A stretch of DNA of 64,000 nucleotides from Sulfotelmatobacter sp963788225 (GTDB lineage Bacteria > Acidobacteriota > Terriglobia > Terriglobales > Acidobacteriaceae): assembly GCA_963788225.1 (NCBI GenBank), contig CAWBGI010000001.1:620001-684000 (forward strand), written 5' to 3'. Position 1 is the first letter of the stretch; every line of letters starts with the position of its first letter. Position numbers and translations under genes: made by a program. The notes under the pieces are model-generated. The model was not told the DNA's origin and searched no databases. It was given only the letters and a program-made list of their open reading frames with translations. Positions 36,582-46,337 of the stretch are shown one piece after another.

Positions 36582-36783
36582 AAGGGCCTCCGAACAGGGT
36601 TAAGAAACAGTTGTCCGCCGGGTTGAGACTATACCCGAATCGCCGGGAGATGGAAATACTCCAATCGTGCAGGGCGCTCTGTGAAAGCACGCGGCCTACG
36701 TCTGAATCGACCCACATCGGATTTCGTGGGATATACTTAGCCCGCTGACTCCGCCAGCTCGGGCGGCGAACGCAGAGGCGACG

Positions 36784-37545
36784 ATGGACAGTAACAACCA
36801 ATTGAAAGGTAGCGTAGGGGCGCTGGGAGTGTTGCTGGCGTTTGGCTTGATTGCCGGAGGCTGGGTGCTGGGAGCGCAGATCAAGGCGACGCGCCTCAGC
36901 GACCGCTATGTCAGCGTCAAAGGTCTCGTCGAGCGAACCGTGAAATCCGACTTGGCGATTTGGCCTTTGAGTTATAAGGAAGCCGGAGACGATCTCTCTG
37001 CGGTTTATGCCAAAACCGAGACCGACAAGAAGGCCATCCTGTCATTTCTCGATCAGGAAGGAATCAAGCCCTCTGAAATCGAGTTGAACATAGTCCATGT
37101 AGTGGACACACAGGCCAACGAATACGGCGGCAACCGGGCTCCGCAACGTTACATTGTGGAACAACAAATCACGGTAAGAACGTCGCGCGTCGATCAGGTT
37201 GCAGCCGCGGCGCAGAAAACCATGCAGTTGCTGCAAAAAGGTATTGTCTTGAACAGCAATCCGGGGCAGGGATTGGCCTACAAATTCAGCGGATTGAACT
37301 CCATCAAGCCCGACATGATTACCGAAGCCACGCGAAACGCGCGCACCGCGGCCGAACGCTTCGCCTCCGATTCCGGCAGCAAGGTCGGATCGATCCGGCA
37401 GGCCAATCAGGGCGTCTTCTCAATTCTTCCCGCAGATCAGGGCAGCAACACCGGCGAGGAGGGCGACAACGCGGGCACGGCCGACAGCAGCCTGATGAAA
37501 ACCGTCCGCGTAGTGACCTCGGTGCAATATTATCTGGAGAAGTAG
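36784..37545 (+). CDS. SIMPL-domain (DUF541) protein
   Basis: A 253-residue protein with an N-terminal membrane anchor (GALGVLLAFGLIAGGWVLGA) and a SIMPL/DUF541 domain. Recognised segments are YVSVKGLVERTVKSDLAIWP, GIKPSEIELNIVHVVDTQ, RYIVEQQITVRTSRVDQV, and FSGLNSIKPDMITEATRNAR followed by TAAERFASDSGSKVG. Family members are periplasmic, membrane-anchored oligomers of uncertain role, sometimes linked to stress. The ATP-grasp gene is 61 bases downstream on the same strand. Confidence 0.9.
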   Translation: MDSNNQLKGSVGALGVLLAFGLIAGGWVLGAQIKATRLSDRYVSVKGLVERTVKSDLAIWPLSYKEAGDDLSAVYAKTETDKKAILSFLDQEGIKPSEIELNIVHVVDTQANEYGGNRAPQRYIVEQQITVRTSRVDQVAAAAQKTMQLLQKGIVLNSNPGQGLAYKFSGLNSIKPDMITEATRNARTAAERFASDSGSKVGSIRQANQGVFSILPADQGSNTGEEGDNAGTADSSLMKTVRVVTSVQYYLEK

Positions 37546-37606
37546 ATTTCCATGCCAACCTCGCAGCACTCGTGGTATTCTCTCGAACCTGCTCAGAGAT
37601 GAACTC

Positions 37607-38812
37607 ATGCCTGAATCGCTGCCGCTGACCTTCCTCTGCATCACCACCTACGAAAAAGGTCAGGAGTTCATGCGCGAGTGCAAGCGCCAGGGCTGCCGCG
37701 TGCTCCTGCTGACGGCGGAGAAGTTGAAAAATGCCGACTGGCCGCGCGAAAGCCTCGACGACACATTCTATATTCCCGCCGAACTTCCCGTTCCTGACAT
37801 TGTGAATGCCGTCACTCACCTGGCGCGTACGCAGAAAATCGACCGGGTTGTGGCCCTCGACGAATTCGATATGGAGACCGCCGCGACCCTGCGCGAACAC
37901 CTGCGCATACCGGGCATGGGACTGACGACCATGCGCTACTTCCGCGACAAGCTGGCCATGCGCATGCGGGCGCTCGATCGCGACATGCGGGTGCCCGATT
38001 TCGTGCCTGTCTTCAATCACGGCGACATCCGCTACTACCTTGAGCACGTGCCGGGCCCGTGGGTGTTGAAGCCAAGGCAAGAGGCTTCGGCAATCGGAAT
38101 AAAAAAGATCAACGCCGCCGAAGAGTTGTGGCCAGTACTGGAGCAGTTGGGCGACAAGCAATCGTCATTCCTGCTGGAGAAATTTGTTCCGGGCGAAGTC
38201 TACCACGTGGATTCCGTGGTTTCGGAAAGCGAAGTGGTCTTCGCCAATGTGAGCAAGTACGGCAAGCCGCCCATGAACGTAGCGCAAGGCGGCGGAGTGT
38301 TCACCACGTTCACTGTGCCGCGCGGAAGCGAAGACGACCAAGGTCTGCGGCAAATCAATCGCGATCTGATTGCCGCGTTGGGGCTGCTGCGCGGAGTGTC
38401 CCATGCGGAATTCATCAAGGCGAATTCCGACGGGCATTTTTATTTTCTGGAGTGCGCCGCGCGCGTAGGCGGCGCCTACATCAACGAAATGGTCGAGGCC
38501 GCCACGGGCATCAACCTATGGCGGGAGTGGGCGCGGATTGAGGTTGCTGGAGGAAATGGAAGTTACCGGCTGCCTCCGGTGCGCGAGGAGTATGCGGGAG
38601 TGATAATTTCGCTGGCGCGGCAGGAGAATCCCGACACTGCCGCCTACAACGATCCCGAAGTATTCTTGCGTATCAAAAAGCATCACCACGCCGGATTGAT
38701 TCTGCGCTCCACCAACCCGGAGCGCGTGCGGACATTGCTCGAAAGCTACAGCCAGCGCTTCGCGGAGGAATTTCTGGCGGTCGAGCCGCCGCGGGAGAAG
38801 CCTACCGCGTGA
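37607..38812 (+). CDS. ATP-grasp-domain enzyme (biotin-carboxylase-like)
   Basis: A 401-residue protein with a pre-ATP-grasp N-terminus (LTFLCITTYEKGQEFMRECK) and an ATP-grasp domain (about 110-310): DKLAMRMRALDRDMRVPDFV, PWVLKPRQEASAIGIKKINA, SSFLLEKFVPGEVYHVDSVV, and the metal-binding FYFLECAARVGGAYINEMVE. ATP-grasp enzymes ligate a carboxylate to an amine or thiol. Neighbours give no clue to the substrate. Confidence 0.9.
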   Translation: MPESLPLTFLCITTYEKGQEFMRECKRQGCRVLLLTAEKLKNADWPRESLDDTFYIPAELPVPDIVNAVTHLARTQKIDRVVALDEFDMETAATLREHLRIPGMGLTTMRYFRDKLAMRMRALDRDMRVPDFVPVFNHGDIRYYLEHVPGPWVLKPRQEASAIGIKKINAAEELWPVLEQLGDKQSSFLLEKFVPGEVYHVDSVVSESEVVFANVSKYGKPPMNVAQGGGVFTTFTVPRGSEDDQGLRQINRDLIAALGLLRGVSHAEFIKANSDGHFYFLECAARVGGAYINEMVEAATGINLWREWARIEVAGGNGSYRLPPVREEYAGVIISLARQENPDTAAYNDPEVFLRIKKHHHAGLILRSTNPERVRTLLESYSQRFAEEFLAVEPPREKPTA

Positions 38813-38893
38813 GGTTACCAAAGTCAGTCTTGCATCATCTTAATCTGCAAGCGACAATGGGAGTGATAGAATCAGCGCCAGACAAGGAACCCG

Positions 38894-39061
38894 ATGGCTG
38901 TTGCCAAGCTAAAGCCGAAGGATGATCGGCTGGAGGAGTTGGCCGAGCGCATAGCAGCTGAGATCAACGAGCGCGCCGATAAGATGACCTCCGAGGGCCG
39001 TGCCCGGGCCGACGCGGCGACTAAGAAGATTGCTGATCGCGTGCGGCGTCGAACTCGATAG
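38894..39061 (+). CDS. Small charged helical protein
   Basis: A 55-residue open frame (MAVAKLKPKDDRLEELAERI ... RRRTR) preceded by AAGGAA. It is almost wholly charged and helical, with no membrane segment. The good ribosome-binding site and clean composition make it likely to be a real gene. Function is unknown. Confidence 0.6.
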   Translation: MAVAKLKPKDDRLEELAERIAAEINERADKMTSEGRARADAATKKIADRVRRRTR

Positions 39062-39136
39062 GTGCGGCTTCCATTCCCCACTAAGGACGACTCCGCGTTT
39101 TCAGAAGGTCCCTCCAGCATGTAGAATCGCTTCGCT

Positions 39137-39550
39137 TTGAAAATCCGTAACCTTACCTCTTCCATCGGCTACCTGCTATCAGCGTCGTCTGCGGCCGGAA
39201 TCTCTGCTATCGCCGTGTTTGAGTGTACTCAGAGCACTATCCTGCGCGTTTTAGGTGTGATGGTCAGCATGGCCACGTTCAGGGCGATGCTAATTCTCGA
39301 CGCCCCTCCGACGCATTCCGGGTTTAATCTATTTGCAACTGCTGTCGTAGGCCTCCCGATTTGCTGGCCAGTGTTCGACTTATTTCGTTACCGGCTTGGC
39401 CTCAGTGCCTTTTGGGTGCCCTCCAGGCTGAGGGTGTTGGGAGGCTGGAGGGTCGTTTGGGTCTTCCTGGGCGTTTGGTATCTCCCTATAATGATAGTTG
39501 CGGGTGCAGACCTGTTCGGGCGCGTGCGCAGGGGAATACTCCAAAGGTAG
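39137..39550 (+). CDS. Small integral membrane protein
   Basis: A 137-residue frame from TTG 39137 with about four hydrophobic segments (IGYLLSASSAAGISAIAVFE; LFATAVVGLPICWPVFDLF; VVWVFLGVWYLPIMIVAGAD). No family recognised. It lies 34 bases before the DUF2971 gene, so a shared transcript is possible. Base composition is a little lower in GC than neighbours. Confidence 0.5.
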   Translation: MKIRNLTSSIGYLLSASSAAGISAIAVFECTQSTILRVLGVMVSMATFRAMLILDAPPTHSGFNLFATAVVGLPICWPVFDLFRYRLGLSAFWVPSRLRVLGGWRVVWVFLGVWYLPIMIVAGADLFGRVRRGILQR

Positions 39551-39584
39551 CCGAAGTATTTGCGCTGTTCTCCCTTAGCGAAAT

Positions 39585-40421
39585 ATGAGTCTTTATAAAT
39601 ACGTCCCTCCCGAAAGGCTCGATGTCCTTCGAAACCTTTGCGTTCGTTTTACTCAGCCCGGAGCGCAAAACGACCCCTTTGAACTCCGTCCGGTAGTCGA
39701 TCGCTTTCGAAGGAGTGAGGCGGCGCGCCAGGCATTGGCCAAACCGCTCTCGGAGGAATGGGATCGGCAGTTCTCCGACAAAATATTGAGGCAGTTTGGC
39801 CCAGAGTTTGTCAACGAAGTCGAGAGGATGCACCCAGGCTACCTGGCGTCGAAGAAGGAGGCCGCTCTTGCTATGGCCGATGCGGAAAGCGATCATAGCG
39901 CGATGAAATTGATAGCTCAGCACCTGAATACTCTTGGAATATTCTCCCTTAGCGAAGTTTCCGATGACCTTTTGATGTGGGCGCACTACGCGGCAAATCA
40001 CTCTGGATTCGTTCTCGAATTCGACGACGGGCACGCTTGGTTTTGGGCGCAGAGACCCGAGGGAGACGACTGCGGAACTCTTAAGAAAGTCAGCTACGCC
40101 GATGAGCCTTCCTCGCGCTACTTGGCTGAACTTAAAGCGCACGAGGTTTTTTATACCAAAGGCAAGAAATGGGAATACGAGCGAGAGTGGCGCGTCATAC
40201 GACCGCTCGTGGAGAGTTCTAGGTCGCCCACCGAAGGAGTGTTCCTCTTTGATTTGCCCGCTACGGCGATAACAGGTGTTATTGCTGGACTCAGAACCAG
40301 CAGCGAATCGTTGCAAGAACTACAGGAAATCCGTCGGGGTAATCCTCAGCTCACACATCTCCGCGTCGGACGGATGTCGGAGGTCAAGAATGCCAACACG
40401 CTCGAAGTGGTATGGGCTTGA
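39585..40421 (+). CDS. DUF2971-family protein
   Basis: A 278-residue soluble protein. It begins MSLYKYVPPERLDVLRNLCV followed by TQPGAQNDPFELRP, and continues with SEVSDDLLMWAHYAANHSGF then VLEFDD, the hallmark of DUF2971. A second segment, FYTKGKKWEYEREWRVIRPL, is also typical. The family occurs sporadically in genomic islands and some members neighbour defence genes; its reaction is not known. The gene is convergent with the acyl-CoA dehydrogenase. Confidence 0.88.
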   Translation: MSLYKYVPPERLDVLRNLCVRFTQPGAQNDPFELRPVVDRFRRSEAARQALAKPLSEEWDRQFSDKILRQFGPEFVNEVERMHPGYLASKKEAALAMADAESDHSAMKLIAQHLNTLGIFSLSEVSDDLLMWAHYAANHSGFVLEFDDGHAWFWAQRPEGDDCGTLKKVSYADEPSSRYLAELKAHEVFYTKGKKWEYEREWRVIRPLVESSRSPTEGVFLFDLPATAITGVIAGLRTSSESLQELQEIRRGNPQLTHLRVGRMSEVKNANTLEVVWA

Positions 40422-40451
40422 CCTAATTTCGTTAGCGCGTGGCAGCACTTC

Positions 40452-41633
40452 CTAGAACGCGTCAATCCCAGTAACGCTTTGCCCGATGATCAGCGAGTGT
40501 ACATCATGCGTGCCTTCGTAGGTCTTCACCGATTCCAGGTTCATCATGTGGCGCATGATGGGATAGTCGTCGGCCACGCCGTTGGCGCCGAGGATGTCGC
40601 GCGAGAGGCGGGCGCACTCCAGCGCCATCCACACATTATTTCGCTTCGCCATCGAGATGTGCTGGTGCTCGACCTTTCCTGCATCTTTCAGGCGTCCTAC
40701 TTGCAGCACCAGCAGTTGCGCCTTGGTAATTTCGCTGATCATCCACGTAAGCTTGTCTTGCACGAGCTGGTGCGAGGCGATGGGCTGATCGCGCCACTGC
40801 TTACGCAAGATGGCGTATTGCAGAGCGCAGTCGTAGCACGACATGGCTGCGCCGATCGCACCCCACGCGATGCCGTAGCGTGCTTGATTCAAGCACATCA
40901 GCGGCGATTTTAGCCCGCCGCTCTTCGGCAGCAGGTTCGACTCGGGGATGTGAACGTCCTGCAACGACAATCCCGAAGTCACCGAAGCGCGCAGCGACCA
41001 CTTCCCGTGAATGTCGTCGGCCTTGAACCCCGGGCGATTGGTCTCGACCAGGAAGCCGCGAATCTTGTCGTTTTCGTTTTCCACTTTCGCCCAGATCACG
41101 GCCACGTCGGCGATGGTGCCGGAGGTGATCCACATCTTCTCGCCATTGAGAATGTATTCGTTGCCCACTTTGCGGGCGCGGGTTTTCATGCCTCCGGGAT
41201 TGGAGCCGAAGCCGGGTTCGGTGAGTCCAAAGCAGCCGAGCTTTTCGCCCTTCTGCATCGCGGGCAGCCAAGTCTGCTTCTGCTCTTCGCTGCCGAATTC
41301 GTAGATTGGGTACATACAAAGTCCCGACTGCACGCTTACAAAGCTGCGCACGCCGGAGTCTCCGCGTTCCAGTTCCTGGGTCATCAGTCCGTATTCGACG
41401 TTGCCCATGCCTGCGCAACCGTAGCCCTTCAGCGATGCGCCGAAGAAGCCGAGATCGGCCATGGGCTTGACCAGTTCGCGCGGAAAGCGGCCGGCTCGGT
41501 TGCACTCCTCGATGATAGGAATAAGGTTGTCTTCGATGAACTGGCGCGTGGTGTCGCGCACCAGTCGCTCCTCTTCAGTGAGCAGCGAATCGTACTGGAT
41601 GAAATCGACGCCGCGAAATTTGATGGCTGGCAT
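40452..41633 (-). CDS. gcdH: Acyl-CoA dehydrogenase, probably glutaryl-CoA dehydrogenase
   Basis: A 393-residue FAD flavoenzyme. Family segments are FGLTEPGFGSNPGGMKTRAR, the ACAD signature region VIWAKVENENDKIRGFLVET, and YDCALQYAILRKQWRDQPIA. The C-terminal part DILGANGVADDYPIMRHMMN followed by LESVKTYEGTHDVHSLIIG puts the catalytic Glu in YEGT as in glutaryl-CoA dehydrogenases. It would oxidise and decarboxylate glutaryl-CoA to crotonyl-CoA in lysine/tryptophan breakdown. No other genes of that pathway are nearby. Confidence 0.9.
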   Translation of the reverse strand: MPAIKFRGVDFIQYDSLLTEEERLVRDTTRQFIEDNLIPIIEECNRAGRFPRELVKPMADLGFFGASLKGYGCAGMGNVEYGLMTQELERGDSGVRSFVSVQSGLCMYPIYEFGSEEQKQTWLPAMQKGEKLGCFGLTEPGFGSNPGGMKTRARKVGNEYILNGEKMWITSGTIADVAVIWAKVENENDKIRGFLVETNRPGFKADDIHGKWSLRASVTSGLSLQDVHIPESNLLPKSGGLKSPLMCLNQARYGIAWGAIGAAMSCYDCALQYAILRKQWRDQPIASHQLVQDKLTWMISEITKAQLLVLQVGRLKDAGKVEHQHISMAKRNNVWMALECARLSRDILGANGVADDYPIMRHMMNLESVKTYEGTHDVHSLIIGQSVTGIDAF

Positions 41634-41933
41634 AATGAATCTCCAAGGTGTTAGGCAAACATTTGACGGTAGCAGGGGCGAGGGAGCGGGGTCAACGGCG
41701 AGCCAGTGTTGAGGTAGTGGCTGAAAAGTGCGTTGGTGGAAAACTTTGAGCGACTTATCAGATTACGACGAAGGATTTCTCAAACCATCGGGCAATTGTT
41801 TTAGTAACCATGCCGCCTCCGCGATACAATGGATTCGGCAAAGCATCGCGGGACAATACCAGACACGACGTAGCGGCAACACCCGACAAGCCCCAAGTGA
41901 CGTTGGGGCTTATTAACCGGAAGGACTTTCAAA
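41634..41933. other. Intergenic region with hairpin leader
   Basis: No gene seen apart from a leader hairpin, AGCCCCAA (41889-41896) and TTGGGGCT (41903-41910), with a 6-base loop, 23 bases before the small gene at 41934. Confidence 0.5.
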
Positions 41934-42098
41934 ATGCCCAACAAACTTAATTACATGAAAACAGACAAGGCGAAGGTTAAAGTACATTTTCGCGGCAAGC
42001 ACATGGAGCTAACCGTTATCCTCCCGCCAGAAATGGAAAAGCGACTTGCCTTTCGGCTTGCTAGTCCTAAGCGATTTCCAAATCCACGTAAAAAATAA
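41934..42098 (+). CDS. Small basic protein
   Basis: A 54-residue open frame (MPNKLNYMKTDKAKVKVHFR ... FPNPRKK) with AAGGA about 8 bases upstream. It contains a beta-type segment (KMELTVILPPEME-like: HMELTVILPPEMEKRL) and a very basic tail. No family recognised. Confidence 0.55.
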   Translation: MPNKLNYMKTDKAKVKVHFRGKHMELTVILPPEMEKRLAFRLASPKRFPNPRKK

Positions 42099-42262
42099 AC
42101 GCGCATTTCGGCCACTACTCAATGCGGCGGTGGTTTTCTCCCTAAGCCCTAGTGCGATGAAGCCGCCGCGCTCCGCTCGGCTGAACCCTTCGGCTTCGCT
42201 CAGGGCAGGCTAAGCGAGGCGCCCGTTCCCACACGAGTTGAACAGCCGCGAAGCAGCGCGTG

Positions 42263-42284
42263 AGTATGCAAAATCCTGCATACT
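42263..42284. promoter_or_regulatory. Perfect 8-bp inverted repeat, candidate operator or hairpin
   Basis: AGTATGCA (42263-42270) and TGCATACT (42277-42284) flank a 6-base centre. It lies about 50 bases before the candidate TTGACA box. Confidence 0.45.
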
Positions 42285-42333
42285 TCTTAGCTAACCAATT
42301 TCACATCTCCACAGTGTGCAAGAACTTTCATCC

Positions 42334-42362
42334 TTGACAGGAGTTGCACTGCACCGGAGAAT
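42334..42362 (+). promoter_or_regulatory. Candidate promoter of the Ig/SGNH gene
   Basis: TTGACA (42334-42339), 17-base spacer, GAGAAT (42357-42362). The -10 is weak; the leader would be about 260 bases. Confidence 0.3.
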
Positions 42363-42626
42363 ACCGGAAGATTCTCACGGCGCTGGCGAGCCCAGTCGCT
42401 GGATTTCCCCCTATCTAAGCGGCCGGATTACCCGATTTTGTCGAGGGACAACTACGGTATGGCGTGGACTGCTCCGCATTTCGAGGAAATTCAGTTGAAC
42501 TGCGAGATCAACTCCTACGCCAGTGCGCGGCTATAACTTTCTGCAGACGAAGTTAGGCTTCAACTGAGGCCGGATGTTTCCCCCCACAACACACGTCAGG
42601 CTTGTCAATTGCAGGAGTCGGGACCT

Positions 42627-45600
42627 ATGGGTTTGAACATGAACCGCATTTCGCGCGTGGTATTGGGTTGTTTCCTGCTGATGGCTCTCGCGGCAACGGC
42701 CGCTTTGGCCCAGGACGTCAGTTCCAGCCCCAGTTCTTTGACCTTTTCCAATACTTACTTAGGTCTGGTGAGCGGTTCAAAAGTGGTGACGATCACGAAC
42801 ATAACTACCGGGAACGTCATCATCAACAGCGTCAGTTTCACCTGTCCTCAATATGGTTTGGCCTCCGGAGTCGCGCCCACGTCACTGTTTAACCCGGGCG
42901 ACATCACCCACTATTCCATCTTCTTTCAGCCGACTGCGGCCATAACCTACAACTGCAATTTTGTAATGACCATGTCGGACTCAACCCAGGTCATGGTTCC
43001 GCTGACCGGCACCGGAAAATCGACTACGGCGGTTACGAGCCTCTCGGCTACATCGCTGACTTTTCCCAACCAGACAGTTGGAACCACCAGCGCCCCGCAG
43101 ACGATCACCGTTACCAACACGGGCGGGACAAGCGTGAATGTCACCGCCCTCACGCTCTCGCCACCAAGCTTCACCACCGGTCCCATTACCTTGCCTTACA
43201 CTCTTGCGAAAAACAGCGGGACCTTGTCGATTCCGGTTTACTACACGCCCAGCGAGGCTACCTCCGGCGAGTATGGCGCGATCGCCATCACCTATGACGA
43301 TCTTCCCGACCAGGGCACAAGCCTGAGCGGCAATGGAATCGCAGCCACCTCACTGGTGATCTCAAGTTCGCCCACGCTGGCCCAGGCCACACAGAACGCC
43401 GCTTATCAGGCTACTCTCGCAACCAGCGGCGGCGTCGGCCCGTACACGTGGAGCCTCGCCTCAGGCTCGACTCTGCCTACCGGCCTGAGCCTTTCCAGCG
43501 CTGGTGTGATTACCGGCACCGTGGCGTCAACTGTGGCTACTGGAAACTACACTTTCACCATTCAGGTGACGGACACCTCGACCAACGCCACCGCCAGCAC
43601 GCTGTTCACTCTCGGCGTCTTCGCCAACCTCGGGGACAATTGCAACGACCTCTGGTTCAACGATCCCGTCCTCGGTACGCCGATGGTCGCGCTCACCGAT
43701 CTCGGCACCGGATATTACCAGGGCAATACGCAGTACGGTGAAGGCGGTCTTTACCCCAACGGCAGCAACGTCCGGCCGGCGGCGCAGGATGCCTACGGCG
43801 TGGGATTGGCGGATTCGATTCAGCCTCTCGATTCCAACGGCAATCCCAGCCCCACCGGAAAATACGTTTTGATGGCCATTGGCGAATCCACAGCACAAAA
43901 CGAATTCAATCGCTTCCTTCCTATCGCCAGAGCCGATCCCGCAATCAATCCTAACCTTGTGCTCGTCAACGGCTCCCAGGGCGGAGCCACGCCCAACGTC
44001 TTCACCAGCACAACGTCTCCCTATTGGGACATGGTGGTCAACAATTACCTGCCGCAGAACGGCGTGAACCAGAACCAGGTCGTCGCCATCTGGATGGAAG
44101 ACACCGACGGAATCGCCACCGGATCTTTTCCCACCGACATCACCACGCTTCAATCGGAGTACGAGACGATGATGCAGACGATGCACACACTCTTTCCGAA
44201 CCTGAAGATGGTTTATTTCTCGTCGCGCGTCTACGGCGGATATTCGAACGGCGTCGCCACCATTAACCCCGAACCTTATTCGTATGAAGTCAGCTTCGCT
44301 GTGAAGTGGGCAATCGGCGACCAACTCAACGGCAACTCCAATCTGAATTACAACCCTGCGAATGGACCCGTAGTCGCTCCGTGGATGTCCTGGGGCTCCT
44401 ACTACTGGTCCAACGGCATGCTGGGCCGCAGCGACGGACTGGTTTGGGATTGCGAAGATTTTTCGTTGGACGGAACCCATCCTTCGTCCACTTATGGACA
44501 ATTAAAAGTCGCGACTGAACTGCTTCAGTTCCTAAAGACAGACGACACGACCAAGCCCTGGTATCTCGCGGCGGACTTGGCTCTCACCGCAACCGCCGGC
44601 AACAATCAGACGGGCAGCACAGGCACGACTCTACCGAATGCGCTGACGGTTTTGGCGTCGAATCTTAACTCCGGGGTGGGCAACTCCGGCGTGACCGTCA
44701 GCTTTAGCGATGGCGGCGCCGGCGGAACCTTCGGCACGCCCGCGGCAGTCACCGGCAGCAACGGTATGGCGTCCACCACCTACACGCTGCCGCCGAACGC
44801 TGGAACCATCACGATAACTGTGACCAGTACCGGCTACACCTCGACCACCTTTACCGAGATCGCGACGTCTGGATCGGTTCAAGCTCTCACTGCGACTGCG
44901 GGCAACAACCAGAGCGGAGGCACAGGCACCACATTGCCCACAGCGCTTACAGTAACTGCAACCAATAACGGCATCCCGGTCTCGGGTGTAAGCGTCACCT
45001 TCAGCGACAACAGTGCGGGCGGCAGCTTCGGAACTCCAACCGTAATTACCGGTACGAACGGTACGGCCTCGACCACTTATACCTTACCGTCCACCGCGCA
45101 AACCGTAACCATCAGCGCAACCAGCGCGGGTTATAACTCAGCCACATTCACCGAAACCGCCGACACCCTCGCCCTCAGTCCGAATGGCGGCAACAATCAG
45201 ACGGGCGGCATCGGCACCACTTTGCCCGTGGCATTGACCGTTCTAGCATCCAGTGACGGCAGCCCGGCGTCGGGTGTGAGCGTCAGCTTCACCGACAATG
45301 GAGCCGGCGGCACTTTCGGCACCCCAACTGCCACTACCGGCGCCAATGGAATCGCATCCACCACCTACAAGCTGCCGGCGAATGCCCAGACTGTCAGCAT
45401 CACCGCCAGCAGCGCAGGCTATACGTCGGCCACCTTTACCGAGATCGCCGCCGTGTGCGCGATCAGCGCGACCGCCGGGAACAATCAGTCCGGCATGGAA
45501 AGCACCACGTTGCCCACAGCGCTCTCAGTTTCGGCAACATGCAGCGGCGCTCCTGAGTCTGGCGTAAGCATCACCTTCACCGATGGCGGAGCCGGCGGCT

Positions 45601-46337
45601 CGTTCGGCACTCCAACCGCGACGACCGGCGCGGGTGGCACGGCGTCTACCACCTACACTCTTCCCGCCTCAGTCGAAGTAATCACCATCACCGCCGCCAA
45701 CCCGGACTATACGTCCGCCACCTTCACCGAAACCTCGACTCCAACCGTAACCAGCCTTTCCGATGTTTCGGGTCAAAAGCAGACCGGCACGGTTGGAACT
45801 GCCTTGCCGCTGCCCATTGTCATGAAGGCCAAGAATGCCTCCGGCAAAGTAGTCTCGGGCGCGCCCATCACCTTCACCGACGGCGGAGCGGGAGGCAGCT
45901 TCTCTCCGAACCCGGCAATCACCGGGTCGAACGGGCAAGCAAGCACCACCTATACGCTTCCTACGAAAGCGAAGTCGATCACAATCACGGGAGCTGACGG
46001 CAGCGTCAGCGTCAGAACCAACGAAACTGCCGTTGCCGGCCCTGCCACAACTCTGGCCGACATTGCCGGCAACAACCAGACCGGAAATCCTGGCCAGCTG
46101 TTGGGCAAGAAGCTGGTCGTATCGGTAACGGATAAGTACAAGAATCCAATTTCCGGGGTCACGGTAACCTTCACCGACAACGGCGCAGGCGGAACCTTCT
46201 CCACCACAACGCCCGTCACGGGAACCAACGGACAGGCGTCGGTTAGCTACACCTGTGGGTCGAAAGCGGGAACCGTAACCATCTCAGCGACAACGTCCAC
46301 GCTGGGACCGGTGAACTTTACGGAGACAGTCAAGTAA
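42627..46337 (+). CDS. Giant secreted Ig-repeat protein with embedded SGNH-hydrolase-like domain
   Basis: A 1236-residue protein. ATG 42627 has AGGAG at 42613-42617; the signal peptide is RVVLGCFLLMALAATAALAQ. Order of domains: two choice-of-anchor D/ASPM-SPD2-Hydin-like modules (SPSSLTFSNTYLGLVSGSKV; LTFPNQTVGTTSAPQTITVT), a putative Ig domain (GGVGPYTWSLASGSTLPTGL), then about residues 335-640 a catalytic-looking region with GEST (serine at about 421) and DGTHPS (Asp 615, His 618), reminiscent of SGNH esterases. About seven Big_1-type repeats follow (ATAGNNQTGSTGTTLPNAL, VSFSDGGAGGTFGTP, STTYTLP). No anchor is seen at the end. An extracellular esterase or adhesin is plausible. Confidence 0.85.
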   Translation: MGLNMNRISRVVLGCFLLMALAATAALAQDVSSSPSSLTFSNTYLGLVSGSKVVTITNITTGNVIINSVSFTCPQYGLASGVAPTSLFNPGDITHYSIFFQPTAAITYNCNFVMTMSDSTQVMVPLTGTGKSTTAVTSLSATSLTFPNQTVGTTSAPQTITVTNTGGTSVNVTALTLSPPSFTTGPITLPYTLAKNSGTLSIPVYYTPSEATSGEYGAIAITYDDLPDQGTSLSGNGIAATSLVISSSPTLAQATQNAAYQATLATSGGVGPYTWSLASGSTLPTGLSLSSAGVITGTVASTVATGNYTFTIQVTDTSTNATASTLFTLGVFANLGDNCNDLWFNDPVLGTPMVALTDLGTGYYQGNTQYGEGGLYPNGSNVRPAAQDAYGVGLADSIQPLDSNGNPSPTGKYVLMAIGESTAQNEFNRFLPIARADPAINPNLVLVNGSQGGATPNVFTSTTSPYWDMVVNNYLPQNGVNQNQVVAIWMEDTDGIATGSFPTDITTLQSEYETMMQTMHTLFPNLKMVYFSSRVYGGYSNGVATINPEPYSYEVSFAVKWAIGDQLNGNSNLNYNPANGPVVAPWMSWGSYYWSNGMLGRSDGLVWDCEDFSLDGTHPSSTYGQLKVATELLQFLKTDDTTKPWYLAADLALTATAGNNQTGSTGTTLPNALTVLASNLNSGVGNSGVTVSFSDGGAGGTFGTPAAVTGSNGMASTTYTLPPNAGTITITVTSTGYTSTTFTEIATSGSVQALTATAGNNQSGGTGTTLPTALTVTATNNGIPVSGVSVTFSDNSAGGSFGTPTVITGTNGTASTTYTLPSTAQTVTISATSAGYNSATFTETADTLALSPNGGNNQTGGIGTTLPVALTVLASSDGSPASGVSVSFTDNGAGGTFGTPTATTGANGIASTTYKLPANAQTVSITASSAGYTSATFTEIAAVCAISATAGNNQSGMESTTLPTALSVSATCSGAPESGVSITFTDGGAGGSFGTPTATTGAGGTASTTYTLPASVEVITITAANPDYTSATFTETSTPTVTSLSDVSGQKQTGTVGTALPLPIVMKAKNASGKVVSGAPITFTDGGAGGSFSPNPAITGSNGQASTTYTLPTKAKSITITGADGSVSVRTNETAVAGPATTLADIAGNNQTGNPGQLLGKKLVVSVTDKYKNPISGVTVTFTDNGAGGTFSTTTPVTGTNGQASVSYTCGSKAGTVTISATTSTLGPVNFTETVK

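Larger units (their letters stand above)
42099..42626. other. Long intergenic region upstream of the giant Ig/SGNH gene
   Basis: Contains GC-rich palindromic fragments (42152-42230), a perfect 8-bp inverted repeat at 42263-42284, and a candidate promoter at 42334. No gene seen. Confidence 0.5.
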
